NCBI RefSeq assembly: GCF_013626205.1
Contig: NZ_QHJE01000001.1
Coordinates: 1,833,501 to 1,897,500, forward strand
From: Hyphomicrobium methylovorum
GTDB taxonomy: Bacteria > Pseudomonadota > Alphaproteobacteria > Rhizobiales > Hyphomicrobiaceae
Direction of reading: 5' to 3'
Length of the DNA stretch: 64,000 nucleotides
Both the position numbers and the translations under genes were made by a program. The notes beneath the pieces are model-generated. The model searched no databases and was not told the origin of the DNA. It saw nothing but the letters and a program-made list of their open reading frames with translations. Shown one piece after another: positions 1 through 8,874 of this stretch (position 1 is its first letter; each line of letters begins with the position of its first letter).

Positions 1-159
1 CCCCATCTCGCGAGCGACGCTGGTTTCCTGCGGAAGGGCGCGGCGCTGGCGATTGAGGTCGGTACGGGGCTGGCCGTGTTCGGTGCCTTCATTTTTGCCA
101 CCGGAGTCATGTCGCTGCGGCAGCTCGGGCGCTTTGTCGGCCGTGGCAAGGGCGGCTGA
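1..159 (+). CDS. murJ: MurJ lipid II flippase, C-terminal fragment
   Basis: The open frame enters from the left edge and stops at 157-159. It encodes 52 residues with one hydrophobic segment (about residues 16-36) followed by a basic tail. This fits the last transmembrane helix and cytoplasmic end of the MurJ/MviN integral membrane flippase, which moves lipid II across the inner membrane for peptidoglycan synthesis. The call rests mainly on context: in many Hyphomicrobiales murJ lies directly upstream of trpS. The fragment alone is too short to prove the family. Confidence 0.65.
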   Translation, partial: PHLASDAGFLRKGAALAIEVGTGLAVFGAFIFATGVMSLRQLGRFVGRGKGG

Positions 160-165
160 AGGCGC

Positions 166-194
166 TTGCCTCAGGACCGTGCTCACGCGATAAC
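166..194 (+). promoter_or_regulatory. Candidate sigma-70 promoter of trpS
   Basis: TTGCCT at 166-171 and GATAAC at 189-194 are separated by 17 bases, 44 bases before the trpS ATG. Both hexamers match 4 of 6 consensus positions, so this is only a candidate. Confidence 0.3.
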
Positions 195-237
195 GCGCGC
201 TCATCCGCTATAACCGATCTCTTCGACTGGACATCCC

Positions 238-1275
238 ATGCAAATTCAGCCGCGCGTCTTTTCAGGCATGCAGCCCACCGGCAGCCTGCACCTCGGAAAT
301 TATCTCGGCGCGATGGTAAACTGGATCGAGATGCAAAAGACGCACGACTGCATTTACTGCGTCGTCGATCTGCATGCGATCACGGTCTGGCAAGATCCGG
401 TCGAGTTGAAGAGCGCGATCCGTCAGGTGACGGCGACGTATATTGCGGCCGGTCTCGATCCGAAGAAGAGCATCCTGTTCAATCAATCGCAGGTGAGCGC
501 GCATGCGGAGCTTGCGTGGGTGTTCAACTGCGTGGCGCGCCTTGGCTGGCTCAATCGCATGACGCAGTTCAAGGAGAAGGCGGGCAAGGATCGGGAGCAA
601 GCGTCGGTTGGGCTTTATGCGTACCCAAACCTGATGGCGGCCGATATTCTTGCGTATCGCGCCACGCATGTGCCGGTTGGCGAAGACCAGAAGCAGCATC
701 TCGAACTGGCGCGCGACATCGCGCAGAAATTCAACAACGACTTCGGCAAGGAGATCGTGGAGCACGGTTTCGCGGACGGGATTTTCTTCCCGCAACCCGA
801 ACCCGTTATTACAGGTCCGGCCACACGCGTGATGAGCTTGCGGGATGGCTCCAAGAAGATGTCGAAGTCGGATCCATCGGATCTTTCCCGCATCAACATC
901 ATGGATGACGCGGATACGATCGCGAAGAAAATCCAGAAAGCAAAGACTGATCCCGAACCGCTGCCGGCGGATAAGGACGGTTTTGCGGGACGTCCCGAAG
1001 CGGAGAACCTCGTTGGCATCTATGCGGCGTTGACGGGCGAGCCCGTCGAGAAAGTTCTTGGTGACTACGGCGGGCAGCAATTTTCGGCTTTCAAGAAGGC
1101 GCTCGCTGAAGTCGCGACGGAAAAAGTCGGTCGGATCGGAGACGAGGCGAAGCGTTTGATGGACGATCCGGCGGAGATTGACCGGGTGCTTGCAGACGGT
1201 TCGGCGCGCGCGCGGGTGATCGCGGCTCCAATCATGGACAAAGTGAAGGATATCGTCGGCTTCGTTCGGAGTTGA
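238..1275 (+). CDS. trpS: Tryptophanyl-tRNA synthetase
   Basis: This cytoplasmic class I aminoacyl-tRNA synthetase charges tRNA-Trp with tryptophan using ATP. The 345-residue length is normal for bacterial TrpS. The HIGH-type signature appears as GSLHLGNY (residues 15-22), and the second ATP-binding signature KMSKS is at 207-211, so both catalytic motifs are intact. The ATG at 238 begins the conserved N-terminus a few residues before the first motif; the upstream bases show no strong Shine-Dalgarno sequence. The gene lies between murJ and a universal stress protein, a common order in this bacterial group. Confidence 0.97.
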   Translation: MQIQPRVFSGMQPTGSLHLGNYLGAMVNWIEMQKTHDCIYCVVDLHAITVWQDPVELKSAIRQVTATYIAAGLDPKKSILFNQSQVSAHAELAWVFNCVARLGWLNRMTQFKEKAGKDREQASVGLYAYPNLMAADILAYRATHVPVGEDQKQHLELARDIAQKFNNDFGKEIVEHGFADGIFFPQPEPVITGPATRVMSLRDGSKKMSKSDPSDLSRINIMDDADTIAKKIQKAKTDPEPLPADKDGFAGRPEAENLVGIYAALTGEPVEKVLGDYGGQQFSAFKKALAEVATEKVGRIGDEAKRLMDDPAEIDRVLADGSARARVIAAPIMDKVKDIVGFVRS

Positions 1276-1311
1276 TAGGCTAGGGCGACAGGTTGCGAGG
1301 CGCTCGAAGGA

Positions 1312-1830
1312 ATGGCAGCATCGGAACCCATGAAACCACGCCGTTCTTCCGAGCCCGGCCATACGCGCAAGTTCCTGATTGTCGTCGATGACAGTCAGGA
1401 GGTGGAGGCGGCGCTCTATTACGCTGCGAGCCGTGCTCAGCGCGCTACCGGTCGTATCGCGATGCTCTACGTCTTCGAGCCGGGAGAGTTGCAGAACTGG
1501 ACCGGCGTGCGGCAGGTGCAACTCGAGGAAGAGACGACAAAGGCAAAAGCGCTGTTTCGTTTATTCCGGCGGAAGCTTGCAAACGCAGAGTTCGAAAACG
1601 TCGAGACTGAGGATTTCATCCGCGAAGGGCGGCCAGCGGATGAAATTCTGAAGCTTATTGCCGAGGATGAGGACATCGCGATCCTCGTCGTGGGTGCTCC
1701 AGCGGAGCCAAAGGAACTCGGCACGCTGGTGTCGACGCTGGCTGCGGGAAGTGCGCCGGACGGGTTTCCTGTGCCTGTGACGATTGTGCCGGGGCACCTG
1801 ACCCTCGCGGATATCAAGGCTTTGGCGTAA
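1312..1830 (+). CDS. Universal stress protein (UspA family)
   Basis: A 172-residue soluble protein with the alternating strand/helix pattern of the Usp fold: a first strand around residues 21-27 (FLIVVDDS) and a last strand near VTIVPG. The family binds ATP or acts as a stress-linked dimer, usually without a defined reaction. The GxxGx9G(S/T) nucleotide motif near the C-terminus is degenerate: a GAP...GTL...GS run is present but the spacing is not classical. It may therefore not bind ATP tightly. It starts 36 bases after trpS and may be co-transcribed with it. Confidence 0.85.
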   Translation: MAASEPMKPRRSSEPGHTRKFLIVVDDSQEVEAALYYAASRAQRATGRIAMLYVFEPGELQNWTGVRQVQLEEETTKAKALFRLFRRKLANAEFENVETEDFIREGRPADEILKLIAEDEDIAILVVGAPAEPKELGTLVSTLAAGSAPDGFPVPVTIVPGHLTLADIKALA

Positions 1831-1861
1831 GGTGTTCGGTAACCGGGGACGGAGCCGCGCC

Positions 1862-1903
1862 TCGACAGTTCCAGGTCGTCTCCCTATATTAGAAAAATTC
1901 TAA
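1862..1903 (+). promoter_or_regulatory. nfu promoter overlapped by an Irr (ICE-like) box
   Basis: TCGACA (1862-1867), a 17-base spacer and TATATT (1885-1890) form a good sigma-70-like promoter. Overlapping and following the -10 is the palindrome TTAGAA-AAA-TTCTAA at 1889-1903. From memory, the iron control element bound by Irr in Rhizobiales is TTTAGAA-N3-TTCTAAA; this site matches 12 of its 14 fixed positions. The nfu ATG is 61 bases further on. Placement over the -10 would suit repression by Irr when iron is scarce. The sequence match is direct; the regulation is inferred. Confidence 0.55.
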
Positions 1904-1964
1904 CGCTGCTGGCCTTTTCGGGCGCGAGTGACGTCATGCCAGCGAACCCGAGCGAGAAGCCGAT

Positions 1965-2519
1965 ATGTTCATCCAAACTGAAGCGACGCCGAACCCTGCT
2001 ACGTTGAAGTTCCTGCCTGGCCGGAACGTTCTTGACGAGGGCACAGCGGATTTCCGCTCGAAAGGTGACGCGACTGCTTCGCCTCTTGCGACGCGCCTCT
2101 TTGCGATCGACGGCGTGGATGGCGTGTTTCTCGGATCCGACTTCATATCGGTGACCAAGGGCAAGATCGAATGGCAGCACCTGAAACCGATGGTTTTGGG
2201 AGCTATCATGGAACACTACATGTCTGGTGCTCCGACAACGGAAGATGAAGGCTCTAACGACGGCGCGGGCGAGAGCTACGATCCGGAAGACGAAGCAACC
2301 GTTGCGACGATTAAAGAGCTTCTAGAAACGCGGGTTCGCCCCGCAGTTGCGCAAGACGGCGGCGACATTACTTTTTCCGGATTCCGGAATGGCGTGGTTT
2401 ATCTCCATATGCGCGGTGCGTGCTCGGGCTGTCCCAGTTCGACAGCGACTTTGCGTCACGGCATTGAGAACCTGCTGAAACATTTCTGTCCGGATGTGCA
2501 ATCGGTAGAGCCGGTTTAA
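1965..2519 (+). CDS. nfu: NifU-like Fe-S cluster carrier (Nfu type)
   Basis: A 184-residue Fe-S scaffold/carrier protein that receives assembled clusters and passes them to target proteins. It has the two-domain layout of alphaproteobacterial and mitochondrial Nfu: an N-terminal Nfu domain starting FIQTEATPNP (residues 2-86) and a C-terminal NifU domain (about 112-180) with the cluster-binding CxxC at C153 and C156. An acidic linker lies between them. An Irr-box-like palindrome overlaps its promoter, which fits iron control of Fe-S maturation. A clear intrinsic terminator follows the stop, so it is probably a single-gene unit. Confidence 0.93.
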   Translation: MFIQTEATPNPATLKFLPGRNVLDEGTADFRSKGDATASPLATRLFAIDGVDGVFLGSDFISVTKGKIEWQHLKPMVLGAIMEHYMSGAPTTEDEGSNDGAGESYDPEDEATVATIKELLETRVRPAVAQDGGDITFSGFRNGVVYLHMRGACSGCPSSTATLRHGIENLLKHFCPDVQSVEPV

Positions 2520-2537
2520 GCATCACATAAGAAAGTG

Positions 2538-2560
2538 ACCCGCTTCGGCGGGTTTCTTTT
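2538..2560 (+). terminator. Intrinsic terminator after nfu
   Basis: Perfect 6-bp stem ACCCGC (2538-2543) / GCGGGT (2548-2553) with a TTCG loop, followed directly by a T-rich run. Confidence 0.85.
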
Positions 2561-2592
2561 TATGTGCCAATACGACTTGATGGAGCGGCGAG

Positions 2593-3183
2593 ATGGCTAA
2601 TGCGCTTGACCGCGCCGTCTTCGAGCAATTGTTCGATGCGGCCCGGACCCACAATAAATGGCAACCTCGGGACGTCGATGACGACCTCCTGAAGCAAATC
2701 GTCGATCATTTGAAATGGGCGCCGACGAGCGCCAATTCATCGCCCGCTCGAATTGTCTTTGTAAAATCCAAAGAAGCCAAGGAGCGCCTGCGTCCCCATT
2801 TGAGCCAGGGCAATCTGGAGAAAACGATGGCAGCGCCGGTGACGGCGATCCTTGCTTACGATCTCAAATTTTATGAGCATCTGCCGCGCCTTTATCCGGC
2901 CGCAGATGCAAAAAGCTGGTTCACCGGAAACAAAGCGCATACGGAGCGGACTGCTTTTCTAAACGGCAGTCTGCAAGGCGCCTATTTCATTGTTGCGGCA
3001 CGGGCAATGGGGCTGGATTGTGGGCCGATGTCCGGATTTAACAATAACGGTGTGGATGAAGAATTTTTCTCGGGAACCGATATAAAGTCGAATTTCCTCT
3101 GCAATGTGGGATATGGCGACCCATCTGGCGTTCGTCCGAGAACACCCCGATTTCATTTCGACGAGATAGCAAAGATCGTATAA
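2593..3183 (+). CDS. Nitroreductase family protein, malonic semialdehyde reductase (RutE) type
   Basis: A 196-residue flavin-dependent nitroreductase-fold enzyme. It resembles the RutE/HadB-like branch, which reduces malonic semialdehyde to 3-hydroxypropionate in uracil breakdown. Supporting features are the early WAPTSANSSP segment (residues 39-48, the FMN-phosphate region) and GLDCGPMSGF (residues 139-148), typical of this branch. No other rut genes are nearby, so the real substrate may differ (quinones, nitroaromatics or other semialdehydes). It has its own unit start after the nfu terminator and lies 10 bases before tsaB, so the two are likely co-transcribed. Confidence 0.8.
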   Translation: MANALDRAVFEQLFDAARTHNKWQPRDVDDDLLKQIVDHLKWAPTSANSSPARIVFVKSKEAKERLRPHLSQGNLEKTMAAPVTAILAYDLKFYEHLPRLYPAADAKSWFTGNKAHTERTAFLNGSLQGAYFIVAARAMGLDCGPMSGFNNNGVDEEFFSGTDIKSNFLCNVGYGDPSGVRPRTPRFHFDEIAKIV

Positions 3184-3193
3184 GCATCCTGAA

Positions 3194-3892
3194 ATGAACG
3201 TACTTTCGCTGGACAGCTGCTTTGATGCCTGCTCCGCGGCGGCGGGCCGCGGGCTCAGGACTCTGACTCCCTCGATTTCATTTGCCTATGCGCCGATGCA
3301 AACCGGGCATGCTGAGCAATTGCTGCCAATGGCCAAAATGGTGATGGCGGAAGCCGGATTGGAATTTGCGGCACTCGATCGGATTGCCGTGACGTTCGGA
3401 CCGGGCACATTCACTGGAACGCGGATTTGCGTTTCGGCGGCTCGCGCGTTGGCACTGGCGACCGGTGCGCAGATCGTGGCGCTGTCCAGCCTAAGGCTTA
3501 TGGCCATGAGCGCGCGCATACCGTCGGCACCCACGCGACGCGTCGCCATTGCGACGGACGCACGCCGGGGCGAAGTTTATCTCGAAGTCTTCGATCGCCA
3601 TTCGTTGGCGACTTTGGTGCCGCCAAGCTGCCGAGGCATTGCTGATGCGGCGGAGACGCTCGGAAGTGAGCCGATCGTTGTTGCGGGTTCGGGAGCGAAG
3701 GCTGTTGCCGACGCGGCGCGCGCGTCAGGCGTTGGAGCTCACGACATTCTGCCGGATCTTTTGCCAGACGCGCTCGACGTGCTGTTTCCCGCTTGTGAGC
3801 TTCCGCTGACAGAGACGTTGCGGCCGCTCTATCTTAGGGCTCCGGACGCAAAACCACCTTCACCAAGTTCGATTGTCAGGGTGGGTGTATGA
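3194..3892 (+). CDS. tsaB: tRNA N6-threonylcarbamoyladenosine (t6A) synthesis protein TsaB
   Basis: A 232-residue ASKHA-fold protein that forms the TsaB-TsaD-TsaE complex transferring threonylcarbamoyl to A37 of ANN-decoding tRNAs. The N-terminus NVLSLDSC gives the phosphate-1 strand, and the segment GPGTFTGTRI (around residues 73-82) is the family hallmark. Its last 4 bases overlap the rimI start (ATGA), so the two are translationally coupled, the usual tsaB-rimI pairing. Confidence 0.92.
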   Translation: MNVLSLDSCFDACSAAAGRGLRTLTPSISFAYAPMQTGHAEQLLPMAKMVMAEAGLEFAALDRIAVTFGPGTFTGTRICVSAARALALATGAQIVALSSLRLMAMSARIPSAPTRRVAIATDARRGEVYLEVFDRHSLATLVPPSCRGIADAAETLGSEPIVVAGSGAKAVADAARASGVGAHDILPDLLPDALDVLFPACELPLTETLRPLYLRAPDAKPPSPSSIVRVGV

Positions 3893-4377
3893 CATCGAAT
3901 GTCATGCCGTTCCGCAACGTGAAGCACGCCAGTATGCTTTGGGCTTCGCCTGAGCGGGCCGAAGAAATTGCGGGACTGCATGCCAAGCTGTTTGATCCTG
4001 CGTGGGATGCGGCTGCCATTAAATCGCTGCTCGAGCATCCGGCGGCGACATCTCTGATTGCTGTTGCCGGTTCGCCGAAGGCGATCATCGGATTCATCAT
4101 TGGTCAGCTTGCGGCCGATGAAGCCGAAATCCTGTCGATTGGCGTTGCGCCGAATTGGCAGCGCGCTGGGCTGGCCATGGGGCTTCTCGAAGGTCTGGCG
4201 CGTGCTGCGCGACGTGGAGAAGCGAAACGCATCTTTCTCGAAGTTGCGGAAGACAACGAGGCCGCGCTCGCGCTTTACCGGAAGCTAGGCTTTGAGGAAG
4301 TGGGCCGCCGGAAGCGTTATTATGTGCGGCCAGGGAACGCGGCTGTGGATGCTTTGACGATGGCCCTGACGCTTTAG
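3889..4377 (+). CDS. rimI: Ribosomal-protein-alanine N-acetyltransferase (RimI)
   Basis: A 162-residue GNAT-fold enzyme that transfers acetyl from acetyl-CoA to the N-terminal alanine of ribosomal protein S18 in model bacteria. The central strand EILSIGVAPNWQRAGLA (around residues 79-95) carries the Q/R-x-x-G-x-A type CoA loop, and NEAALALYRKLGF (around 123-135) is the conserved C-terminal motif. The start overlaps the tsaB stop by 4 bases. The true substrate in this organism could be broader. Confidence 0.88.
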   Translation: MTSNVMPFRNVKHASMLWASPERAEEIAGLHAKLFDPAWDAAAIKSLLEHPAATSLIAVAGSPKAIIGFIIGQLAADEAEILSIGVAPNWQRAGLAMGLLEGLARAARRGEAKRIFLEVAEDNEAALALYRKLGFEEVGRRKRYYVRPGNAAVDALTMALTL

Positions 4378-4413
4378 GGCGTGATAAGCCGCTTCCGGTA
4401 GACGAGCCGCTGT

Positions 4414-4431
4414 TTCGTTGCCTATAACGAA
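4414..4431 (+). promoter_or_regulatory. Inverted repeat upstream of fur
   Basis: Perfect 6-bp arms TTCGTT (4414-4419) and AACGAA (4426-4431) are spaced by 6 bases. The right half overlaps a TATAAC -10-like hexamer (4423-4428), 37 bases before the fur ATG. It could be an operator for self-regulation. No known box is matched. Confidence 0.3.
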
Positions 4432-4467
4432 TAGCTCAGCGCTCCCGCCCCGCTTGATCGAATATAG

Positions 4468-4923
4468 ATGATCATGTCCGTGACGAAGAAAGATACGCCG
4501 ATTGAATCGCGCTGCGTCGAGCATGGGCTGCGCATGACGGGACAGCGGCGCGTGATTGCGCAAGTGCTGTCGAACGCTACAGATCATCCCGACGTTGAAG
4601 AAGTGCACCGGCGGGCGAATGCGATCGATTCGCGGATTTCGCTTTCTACGGTCTACCGAACGCTGAAGCTATTTTCAGCGAAGGGAATTCTTGAGCGGCA
4701 CGATTTCGGGCATGGGCGCGGAAGGTACGAGGCGGCTCCGCGAGAGCATCACGATCATTTGCTGGACGTTGATACGGGGCGGGTGATCGAATTTTCAAAC
4801 CCGGACATTGAGGCTTTGCAAGAGCGCGTGGCGAGAGAACTCGGCTTCGAACTGGTGGGGCACAGGCTGGAGCTTTACGGCGTTCCGATCGCGAAGAAGA
4901 AAAGCGCGGGACGCAAAGCTTGA
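4468..4923 (+). CDS. fur: Fur-family metal-responsive regulator (Fur/Mur type)
   Basis: A 151-residue winged-helix repressor. The N-terminal DNA-binding part includes LRMTGQRRVI (21-30) and SLSTVYRTLKLF (58-69); the dimerisation/metal part has HHDH at 94-97 followed by a G and E ligand region. It has only one Cys (C16) and lacks the CxxC structural zinc motifs of E. coli Fur, as is common in alphaproteobacterial Fur/Mur proteins that mainly sense manganese. Whether it controls Mn or Fe genes cannot be read from the sequence. It lies between rimI and plsC, a conserved place for fur/mur in Hyphomicrobiales. Confidence 0.88.
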   Translation: MIMSVTKKDTPIESRCVEHGLRMTGQRRVIAQVLSNATDHPDVEEVHRRANAIDSRISLSTVYRTLKLFSAKGILERHDFGHGRGRYEAAPREHHDHLLDVDTGRVIEFSNPDIEALQERVARELGFELVGHRLELYGVPIAKKKSAGRKA

Positions 4924-4932
4924 GGGGCACCG

Positions 4933-5814
4933 ATGGCTACGGGATCGGTACGTGGGTTCACCGCTTTGACCGCGTTTCTCGGACTGACGGTGCCGCTGAT
5001 GCCGGTGCAGGCCGTTCTGCTGCGGCTCGCGCCGAATAGCGCGCGGCGGTTTCCGCGTTGGTATCACCGGCAGGTTTGCAAAATCATCGGCGTGACGTTG
5101 AAGATCGAGGGCGAGGTCGCGCACGATCGTCCGGTACTGCTCGTATCCAATCACACGTCGTGGCTCGACATTCCGGTGCTTTCCGCCGTTGCTCCCGTGT
5201 CGTTTGTTGCCAAGCTGGAAGTTGGCGGATGGCCCTTTGTTTCGGCGCTGGCTCGGCTGCAACGCTCCGTCTTCGTCGATCGCACGCGACGGCAAGCGGC
5301 TGGCGATGGTGCGCGGGAAATTTCGCGCCGGCTCACCGAAGGCGACGCGATCATTCTTTTTGCCGAGGGAACATCGAGTGACGGAAACCGAGTGCTGCCG
5401 TTCAAGACCTCGCTATTCGGCGCCGTCGAAGGATTGGGAGAGGATCTCTCGTCGCGCGTGGCGGTGCAGACGGTTGCCGTCGTTTACACGCATATGCGCG
5501 GCGTTCCGGTGACGCGTGCGGACCGGCCCCGTATCGGCTGGTATGGCGATATGGAAATGACGTCGCACGCGTGGGGGGTGCTCAAATCCGGCGGGCTGAC
5601 GGCTACGATTAAGATTGGCGCGCCGGTTGCGCTCAGCGCGTATGGAAGCCGGAAGACGCTGGCATTGGAGAGCGAGCGGGCGGTGCGGCGCGATGTCGTT
5701 GGGCTGCTGCGGGGGCGGCCAGGCGATCCGGACCTCATTCCGGTTGAGCCGACGGAGGATGCGCGGCGCGAAAAGCGCGTTCTTGCGCGGCAAAGTAGCG
5801 AGAAATGGACATAA
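4933..5814 (+). CDS. plsC: 1-acyl-sn-glycerol-3-phosphate acyltransferase
   Basis: A 293-residue inner-membrane enzyme that acylates lysophosphatidic acid to phosphatidic acid in phospholipid synthesis. The catalytic HX4D block reads NHTSWLD (H74, D79), and the substrate-binding FAEGTSSDG is at 143-151. A hydrophobic N-terminal segment (about 8-32) would anchor it. The gene starts 9 bases after fur. The acyl-donor preference (acyl-ACP or acyl-CoA) cannot be judged. Confidence 0.92.
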   Translation: MATGSVRGFTALTAFLGLTVPLMPVQAVLLRLAPNSARRFPRWYHRQVCKIIGVTLKIEGEVAHDRPVLLVSNHTSWLDIPVLSAVAPVSFVAKLEVGGWPFVSALARLQRSVFVDRTRRQAAGDGAREISRRLTEGDAIILFAEGTSSDGNRVLPFKTSLFGAVEGLGEDLSSRVAVQTVAVVYTHMRGVPVTRADRPRIGWYGDMEMTSHAWGVLKSGGLTATIKIGAPVALSAYGSRKTLALESERAVRRDVVGLLRGRPGDPDLIPVEPTEDARREKRVLARQSSEKWT

Positions 5815-5826
5815 TCGGTCCCATCT

Positions 5827-7224
5827 GTGCTATGCGCGGGGCTCAATCAATCTCAGGTCGACCAAGTGACGAGTGACGTGAAAGACGCCGAACCGAAGCG
5901 CTATTTTCTGAAGACGTTCGGTTGCCAGATGAATGTCTACGACAGCGAGCGCATGGCGGAATCGCTGGCGCGCGAGGGATATGGCGAGACGGATAATCCT
6001 GAGGCGGCCGATCTCGTCATTCTGAATACCTGCCATATCCGCGAGAAGGCTGCCGAGAAGGTGTATTCCGATCTCGGGCGGTTGCGAGACATGAAGGAGC
6101 GCCGCCGTAAGGACGGCAAGGAAACCGTCATCACGGTTGCGGGTTGCGTTGCGCAGGCCGAGGGCGCGGAGATCACGACGCGTCAGCCTGCGGTCGATCT
6201 CGTTATCGGGCCGCAAAGCTATCACAAGCTGCCGGAGCTCGTCGCGCGCAGTAAATCGACGCGTACGAACATCGTCGAGACGGAATTTCCAGGCGACGAG
6301 AAATTCACGCGGATGAAAGCGCCACGGCGCATTGCGTCGCCGTCGGTATTTCTGACGGTGCAGGAAGGGTGTGACAAGTTCTGTACGTTTTGCGTCGTTC
6401 CGTACACGCGCGGGTCGGAATTTTCGCGTCCGGTTGCGCGGATCGAGGCGGAAGCGCGCGAACTTGCCGACGCTGGCGCGAAGGAACTTGTTCTGCTCGG
6501 TCAGAACGTCAACGCCTATCACGGCGAAGGTGCGGGCGGACGGAGCGCGAACCTTGCCGAGCTTATCCGTGTTCTGGCGAGCATCGGTGGGATAGAACGC
6601 ATTCGATATATGACGAGCCATCCGCGTGACATGGATAACGAACTGATCGCGGCTCATGCTGAGGTTCGCGAGTTGATGCCATTCCTTCATCTTCCGGTGC
6701 AGTCGGGCTCCGATCGGATTCTCGCTGCGATGAACCGCAAACATAGTGCGGCCGAGTACATCGATATCATCGCGCGCTTGCGCAAAGCGCGGCCCGACAT
6801 CGCTCTTTCAAGCGATTTCATCGTCGGCTTTCCGGGGGAAACGGACCAAGACGCGGAAGAGACGATCGCGCTGATTAAGGCTGTTGGGTTCGCGCAATCC
6901 TTTTCGTTCAAGTACAGCGCGCGGCCGGGGACACCGGCGGCGGGCCGTGACGGACAGGTGCCTGAGCCCCTCAAAGGAGAGCGGCTGCAGCGCCTGCAGG
7001 CCGTGCTCGACTCCCAGCAGACCGCATTCAATGCGCAAAGCCTCGGCAATGCCGTTCCTGTGCTTTTTGAGCGCATCGGGAAGTCAGGCGAAATTGTCGG
7101 CCGGTCTCCCCATTTACAGCTCGTGCATGCGGTGGGTCCCGGCGATCTGGTCGGCCGGACGGCGCGGGTTGCGATCGATGATACCCGCCGTTCGGGACTT
7201 TCGGGTGTCATCGCGGCGGCATAG
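5827..7224 (+). CDS. miaB: tRNA-2-methylthio-N6-dimethylallyladenosine synthase
   Basis: A radical-SAM methylthiotransferase that adds a methylthio group to i6A37 of tRNAs. The three cluster-1 cysteines of the N-terminal UPF0004 domain are C33, C69 and C107. The radical-SAM CxxxCxxC is C182/C186/C189 (GCDKFCTFC), and a C-terminal TRAM domain covers about 390-460. The frame has two GTG starts, 5827 and 5866; no ATG precedes the conserved region (KTFGCQMN). The shorter 452-residue form is equally possible because neither start has a strong ribosome site. Confidence 0.95.
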   Translation: MLCAGLNQSQVDQVTSDVKDAEPKRYFLKTFGCQMNVYDSERMAESLAREGYGETDNPEAADLVILNTCHIREKAAEKVYSDLGRLRDMKERRRKDGKETVITVAGCVAQAEGAEITTRQPAVDLVIGPQSYHKLPELVARSKSTRTNIVETEFPGDEKFTRMKAPRRIASPSVFLTVQEGCDKFCTFCVVPYTRGSEFSRPVARIEAEARELADAGAKELVLLGQNVNAYHGEGAGGRSANLAELIRVLASIGGIERIRYMTSHPRDMDNELIAAHAEVRELMPFLHLPVQSGSDRILAAMNRKHSAAEYIDIIARLRKARPDIALSSDFIVGFPGETDQDAEETIALIKAVGFAQSFSFKYSARPGTPAAGRDGQVPEPLKGERLQRLQAVLDSQQTAFNAQSLGNAVPVLFERIGKSGEIVGRSPHLQLVHAVGPGDLVGRTARVAIDDTRRSGLSGVIAAA

Positions 7225-7347
7225 AGTGGACGTAGATGGACGGTTAAAACCGGTGCGTTGACGATATCTCGGGCTCGGGGCAGTTTATTGGACGTGCTAA
7301 ATTCGGTTCGAGCCGATTCGAGACTTAGAGCGAAAAGGAGTTCGCGA

Positions 7348-8343
7348 TTGGCAGCATTCAAAGGGGCGCCTGCGCCAGCATCTAAACGGCCGAACAAGCC
7401 GGATCAAAATGCCGCTCGAGTTATGGTGCCCTTTGAAGACAATCGCCTTCTTCCACAATTGCTCGGCGAATACGATAGCCATCTTGCGCTCATAGAAGAC
7501 CGCCTCGGCATCGACGCGCATGCGCACGGCAATGTCGTTATCTTGACGGGGCCAGCGGCCGCCTGTGCTGTGGCTCGGGACGTTTTGGAAAAACTCTATC
7601 AACGCATCTCGAAAGGCGAGCCGGTCGGCGCAGGCGATATCGATGGCTTGATCCGCCATGCGCGCTCTGAAGGAACGTCCGGCGATGGTCAGGCCCAGGT
7701 CGCGACGCGGCGCCGGGTCGTAAAGGCACGCACGCCGACGCAGAGCACCTATATGCGCGCGATCGAGAAACACGATCTGGTTTTCGGTCTCGGGCCAGCG
7801 GGCACCGGCAAGACGTACATTGCGGTGGCTTTCGCGGCCTACTGCCTTGAACGCGGCTTGGTCGAACGCATCATTCTTTCGCGCCCGGCCGTTGAAGCGG
7901 GTGAGCGCCTCGGCTTCCTTCCGGGCGATATGCGCGAGAAGGTCGATCCCTATCTCCGTCCGCTTTATGATGCGCTATACGATGTGTTGCCGCCGGAAAA
8001 GGTGGAACGCGATATTGAAACGGGCGTTGTCGAAATCGCGCCGCTGGCCTTCATGCGCGGACGCACACTCTCGAATGCGTTCGTCATTCTGGACGAAGCG
8101 CAGAATACGACCAGCATGCAGATGAAGATGTTTCTGACGCGTATCGGTGAAGGTTCGAAGATGGTCGTCACCGGCGATCCATCGCAGATCGATTTGCCGC
8201 CCGGGACCAAGTCGGGCTTGGTCGAGGCTGTCGACTTGCTCGATCAGGTGGATGATATTTCCATCGTGCGCTTTGCCGCTGCCGACATCGTGCGACGCGA
8301 TCTCGTTGCGAAGATCGTCGACGCGTATGAGAAGCCGAAATAA
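7348..8343 (+). CDS. phoH: PhoH-like ATPase
   Basis: A 331-residue cytoplasmic ATPase of the PhoH/YbeZ family, linked to RNA metabolism and the YbeY ribonuclease. Walker A GPAGTGKT is at residues 149-156 and Walker B VILDEAQ follows the central domain. I chose the TTG at 7348 because AAGGAG (7335-7340) sits exactly 7 bases before it and it leads into the usual short N-terminus before FEDNRLLP. An upstream start at 7258 in the same frame has no ribosome site. The stop is 6 bases before ybeY, so phoH-ybeY-corC-lnt form one operon. Confidence 0.93.
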   Translation: MAAFKGAPAPASKRPNKPDQNAARVMVPFEDNRLLPQLLGEYDSHLALIEDRLGIDAHAHGNVVILTGPAAACAVARDVLEKLYQRISKGEPVGAGDIDGLIRHARSEGTSGDGQAQVATRRRVVKARTPTQSTYMRAIEKHDLVFGLGPAGTGKTYIAVAFAAYCLERGLVERIILSRPAVEAGERLGFLPGDMREKVDPYLRPLYDALYDVLPPEKVERDIETGVVEIAPLAFMRGRTLSNAFVILDEAQNTTSMQMKMFLTRIGEGSKMVVTGDPSQIDLPPGTKSGLVEAVDLLDQVDDISIVRFAAADIVRRDLVAKIVDAYEKPK

Positions 8344-8349
8344 ACGCAC

Positions 8350-8859
8350 ATGCCTTCCGTTCAAGACACTAACGCTCAAGCGCTTGTCGTCGAAGTTCTC
8401 GATGATGACGGTGACTGGTCCGACTTGGCGAATGCCGAAGCACTGATCGCTCAGGCGGCGGAGGCCGTTGCCAAGGCGCCTATCGAAGGGGCGGTTGGGT
8501 CGGTGGCCGTGGCGCTTTCATCAGACGAGGTTGTGGCGCAGCTCAACGGGCAATTCCGCGGCAAGCCGAAACCGACCAATGTCCTCTCGTTTCCGGCCGG
8601 AGCTGGCGCGCCGCCGGGGTTCATCGGCGACGTCATTTTGGCGCACGAGACGGTCGTTCGCGAGGCTCAAGAGCAGGATTTGCAGTTAAGGGAGCATGTG
8701 CAACATCTCGTCGTGCATGGCATCTTGCATCTTTTAGGCTATGATCACGAAACCGCAGACATGGCTGAGAAAATGGAAGCTCTTGAAATTTCTATACTTT
8801 CCAGTCTTGGTATCGCGAATCCCTACACTGGCGCGCTGGAAACCGGTAAAAGCGAGTAG
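8350..8859 (+). CDS. ybeY: Endoribonuclease YbeY (16S rRNA maturation)
   Basis: A 169-residue zinc-dependent single-strand endoribonuclease acting in 16S rRNA 3'-end maturation and ribosome quality control. The zinc motif HxxxHxxxxxH is complete: H123, H127 and H133 within HGILHLLGYDH. The conserved TNVLSFP is at 76-82. It lies between phoH and corC, the usual order. Confidence 0.96.
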   Translation: MPSVQDTNAQALVVEVLDDDGDWSDLANAEALIAQAAEAVAKAPIEGAVGSVAVALSSDEVVAQLNGQFRGKPKPTNVLSFPAGAGAPPGFIGDVILAHETVVREAQEQDLQLREHVQHLVVHGILHLLGYDHETADMAEKMEALEISILSSLGIANPYTGALETGKSE

Positions 8860-8874
8860 CCGGCTCCATCATTC

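Noticed and set aside
262..1521. 419-codon minus-strand open frame across trpS and the stress protein gene
   Set aside because: A shadow of the real genes on the other strand; Arg/His-rich translation with no domain.
2320..2332. TTCTAGAA palindrome inside nfu
   Set aside because: Inside a coding region and without the 3-base spacer of an Irr box; a chance codon effect.
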